Origin: Candidatus Aerophobota bacterium
Lineage (GTDB): Bacteria > Aerophobota > Aerophobia > Aerophobales > B3-G15
Reading direction: 5' to 3'
DNA: 6,811 bases
Assembly: GCA_014859225.1 (NCBI GenBank)
Contig: JACUUP010000082.1
Span: forward strand, 1-6,811
Positions 6,601 to 6,811 of the stretch are shown in pieces. A program made the position numbers and the translations under genes. A model generated the notes under the pieces. The model made no database searches. It saw only the letters and a program-made list of their open reading frames with translations, and was not told the DNA's origin. Positions within the stretch are counted from its first letter, which is position 1; each line of letters begins with the position of its first letter.

Positions 6601-6811
6601 AGGTAGACAATACTGGCCCGATAATCTCTGATATATCGGTTGTACCTGATCCAACAAACACTGATCCGACACTCACCTTCGCCGTAGAGGATGTGCTGAA
6701 CAACCTGGGTATTGCCGAGCTTTACATAGATAGCTATCCCAGCACAGCCATCACCAGCATAACCATTGGTGCCTACTCGGCATCTACGATAACAACAACT
6801 ATTAATATTAC
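654..6811 (+). CDS. Giant secreted tandem-repeat surface protein (S-layer-like or adhesin), 3' end beyond the window
   Basis: A single open frame runs from ATG 654 to the window end with no stop (2,052 codons), so the C-terminus is missing. Start 654 is the longest option and has an excellent ribosome site, but in-frame ATGs at 840 and 882 also have strong sites. Residues 1-76 are hydrophilic and rich in Ser, Asn, Gln and Lys. Residues 77-109 form a Sec signal peptide with a hydrophobic core at 89-107 and an AHA cleavage site. Residues 110-1770 are 13 diverged tandem units, and residues 1771 onward are Ig-like modules ending in VDNTPP or VDNTGP linkers. The mature part is rich in Thr, Asp, Ala and Val, poor in Lys, Arg and Cys, and visibly beta-strand-like. 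No catalytic motif, SLH, dockerin, LPxTG or transmembrane segment is visible after the signal peptide. A structural surface role (S-layer, sheath or adhesin) is inferred from architecture and from the strong promoter region; the exact function is unknown. Confidence 0.93.
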   Translation, partial: MSYSNFESACQDFSSNNNQTIQNPKSSKILAQQSSNKSSDGFLHTLKKGKNMLFSEIKGANNMPEKTRQAARRKLGMKWTSRRGIMGKAFFVVLISVTLLWGISGLAHAVSVTSNPDGVVATPNIDEGGLRLESTDLTIGKYYRLTVIYPIDAFGNTQITRYEWGPATTTSFNVRYYGNAPGWSVNVPSLEWPGRYDVVLGEYPDGTYTSAETSEKTYFYVVDEISVTPTPDGIPNGSDSVIAVDVETVGFFPPAGLCIPQVGDEFTINIRAADDASGTTELSGEATLVFDTTSHAGTAVLWGSPASLSLDGGEPADRYTIRGEQTFYPNVPTIPAPIYWDDTFPGLIFGHPYFYIFEGVDVATIEVHHPNALLQGESESTATTFDIALSYSGATSADFAASETVTILVAESGPRAFRQIYGWTSGDTVTLVAESATRFSVTDARLAQKNTAPRDTYTLHAYENAHEIFDPSAHPQFADDTTAIHPYLFILDSLDVVVDAPDVFNSALSNQTTFDVIAAGTFDDPTNGQAPYTATVAISFDSASVYISPATTTLTLTLSGGVLASYDTALFYNADLGPPDPSRVTFVIWENWAGNPTVPADENPNETDPWFNGDFPGDQFELTGSPYVYAIDGPFHFNVHPPDAFLAGSANQTTFDAWVDGSITGASTGDTITVLVNASGASAMVSAATAVTLVYDGEQFATYDVPLYIGAISAGRYLLHAQKNEVDGPYWDTLDTNVGDNHPYVYVLDMGNATYSHGSIRIKECHPDVFVAGTSDATVLPAYGIHLWASVEGGGNSNRGAGDRITLDIRNAEGTIQARNVVLGAHGQAGGFPNLIAVYFSNHGVSGDGDVDLLVDETATANTRHTLGFYKSGSVDSFEPLEWGPRWPWTDESHHYVYVFDDTTNIFEIFVYPPDVFVQGSADTTTFDIQVPIGASSDGDTINVRVFCEADTEVSAGTVTLVASGGMFAATEVTVDVSASALVGEKQLDVFEKGDALTYGRLPNKFALNIADSPTSHPYLFVVDKFDMNLTPNAFQYCSSPDTVTIAISADLTTAVSPGNPGRFGYVVTELWGSTFALSTTTVVVVDGDHLLATAQSVDIDTCTLPTGKYDVIVREFASQSFPLSGHTYFYIIGDPLTDDTRFGLTVTGCEVFNTASPDTTTVAVTSQSTNPPSGAVHGDEITILIAASGDITGVSGTSTLYWDGNKFVQTADATVYINSATPGKRWLYAYENGSNFSQFTTDPADWIYLIDTFYIDVFAPDAFLQGSPDYTTFDIWTSPVPGDTGDTLAMIVINEEGDVFADTIDHKVTLTHDGTQFTVTIVISLKYDGDGPHGEKLLQVIRPCDDTALRLDETLAYHPYVYVFSEHFTLDVGNPDAFVRGATDTTTVAITGDVAFATYPGSAGRTATIYLYSELPSEISAATAEVTLVNDGAGYLTPASPPVVLEYLAADANLPAQRVQLYLRENHTVSPDDFPTYGPADGTPLLGHDYLYILDEASSDYFVITVHHPNAFMQSPPMMMPQETTFDIAHTVGDTLSGDTIHINVYISPKGEMWATIATVETSLELAAPYAGASLATTDVQLIVDPSVAENVGKYELWPTEYPADPYEFFAVAWDEGHPYFFVLSKMTAWVNWNVVTVGGNQILRIWTDDEVFQVVSNDTATVDVALYNPAASPPPTGIYPCTTFTVTLEAWPESLDPHAAKAYKYFEFVVPWTGDSEKDEGKYHMDVLMSGVSWEPYPVSWLNPPDLYPGGAPEQGFNYPFFWAFYDEINIIEPHAGDIIKGEVDIKVIETLKYTDFLRFSVAPSGSSVYYDLDGSVGYTEVSDPISTVSGPTGDVEVNNWQAAWDTTWVPAASEGVWYIRVQAYDFSDPESLLGQDIIAVTVDNTPPSIVITEPASRVSGTLTLTAAASDTTTNITEVFWQYAESNSSTWYPLAKDQFVTSPITSSVQLDTTALSDGDWQVKATAYDEAGWTSSDTVSFQVDNTGPIISDISVVPDPTNTDPTLTFAVEDVLNNLGIAELYIDSYPSTAITSITIGAYSASTITTTINI
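825..831 (+). promoter_or_regulatory. Shine-Dalgarno site for alternative in-frame ATG 840
   Basis: AAAGGAG sits 8 bases before ATG 840 (residue 63 of the long form), an ideal spacing. It is in frame with ATG 654, so initiation here would give the same mature protein with only 14 residues ahead of the signal peptide start at Met77. ATG 807 also has a weaker AGGA upstream. Confidence 0.5.
866..872 (+). promoter_or_regulatory. Shine-Dalgarno site for alternative in-frame ATG 882
   Basis: GAGGAGG sits 9 bases before ATG 882 (Met77). Starting here gives a conventional 33-residue signal peptide with no extension, which is the main argument for this start. The site could also be incidental, because it encodes the Arg-Arg stretch preceding the signal peptide. 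Confidence 0.5.
882..980 (+). other. Signal peptide (Sec type), residues 77-109 of the giant protein
   Basis: Starting at Met77, the n-region is positively charged (Lys, Arg, Arg, Lys). A hydrophobic core with FFVVLISVTLLW follows, then a polar end with GLAHA and a predicted cleavage after Ala109, before VSV. The length of 33 residues is normal for a signal peptide when counted from Met77. If translation starts at ATG 654 or 840, the same signal carries an N-terminal extension of 76 or 14 extra residues. There is no lipobox cysteine at the cleavage point, so this is a signal peptidase I type site rather than a lipoprotein signal. Confidence 0.9.
981..5963 (+). repeat. Thirteen diverged tandem protein units of about 110-150 residues
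   Basis: Units are recognised at the protein level. Each ends in an aromatic strand of the type HPYVYVLD: residues 216 (KTYFYVVDE), 351, 485, 625, 742, 894, 1017, 1127, 1246, 1359, 1489, 1619 and 1761 (YPFFWAFYDE). From the second unit on, each opens with a PDAF-type motif followed by an acidic or polar turn and TTFDI: around 228 (weak), 368, 499, 640, 766, 912, 1031, 1149, 1260, 1375, 1508 and 1651 (weak). Most share a middle GDTI strand (for example GDTITVLV, GDTINVRV, GDTIHINV), a VTLV.DG..F strand, and G(K/R)Y followed by E shortly before the end motif. The alternating pattern suggests a beta-sandwich fold similar to Ig or fibronectin modules. I do not recognise the unit as a named family. 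DNA identity between units is low, so the array is old rather than freshly amplified. Confidence 0.85.
5964..6811 (+). other. C-terminal Ig-like modules (two complete, one cut by the window edge)
   Basis: At residue 1771 the sequence changes from the tandem unit to bacterial Ig-like modules. Module 1 (about 1771-1887) begins INIIEPHAGDIIKGEVDI and ends in a VDNTPP linker. Module 2 (about 1889-1986) begins SIVITEPASRVSGTLTL, contains DTTALSDGDWQVKATAYD then AGWTSSDTV, and ends VDNTGP. Module 3 begins near 1989 (IISDISVVPDPTN) and is open at the window end. The opening I.I.EP...SG.L.L strand, the dG.w.v.a.AyD.aG strand and the VDNT linker are typical of Ig-like domains of large bacterial exoproteins. 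Such modules usually act as stalks or spacers, and nothing here suggests catalysis. Confidence 0.8.

Noticed and set aside
981-6811. Cohesin, dockerin, SLH, PKD or glycoside hydrolase domains
   Set aside because: I looked for their signature residues in the translated frame and saw none; only the beta-repeat units and Ig-like modules are supported.

Overview
The window holds one very large secreted, repeat-built surface protein gene, open at its right end, behind a long and unusually elaborate 5' regulatory region. The host is a bacterium: there are five TTGACA promoter-type elements, Shine-Dalgarno sites close to AGGAGG, and a classical signal peptide with AxA cleavage. I cannot assign a phylum. 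The leader is visibly AT-rich and the coding part is of intermediate GC. No other gene is present on either strand.

Positions 1-653 contain no convincing gene. They hold five consecutive promoter-like elements, all pointing right. Each is an exact TTGACA followed 16 bases later by a TAtnnT hexamer, and four of the five carry an immediately upstream TGn (extended -10). A perfect REP-like palindrome (193-210) lies between the second and third. Downstream of the last promoter is a 5' leader of about 185 nt. It can form a long stem (488-497 with 530-539) and carries a possible 25-codon GTG leader ORF (590-667) overlapping the main start.

Positions 654-6811 are one uninterrupted reading frame of 2,052 codons with no stop before the window ends. 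It has at least three in-frame ATGs (654, 840, 882), each with its own good Shine-Dalgarno site. The Sec signal peptide lies at residues 77-109, so starts at 654 or 840 place a hydrophilic extension in front of it. The mature protein opens with 13 diverged tandem units of about 110-150 residues (residues 110-1770). Each unit carries a PDAF-type motif followed by TTFDI near its start, usually a GDTI.V strand in the middle, and a G(K/R)Y...E then HPYVYVLD motif at its end. Three Ig-like modules follow (from residue 1771), the last cut by the window edge.

Taken together, tandem strong promoters, a long structured leader, tandem translation starts and a giant acidic Thr/Asp-rich beta-repeat exoprotein suggest an abundantly made cell-surface or S-layer-like protein, or a giant adhesin. 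That role is inference. The 13-unit repeat is one I do not recognise as a named family, and the C-terminus, which would show how the protein is anchored, is outside the window.
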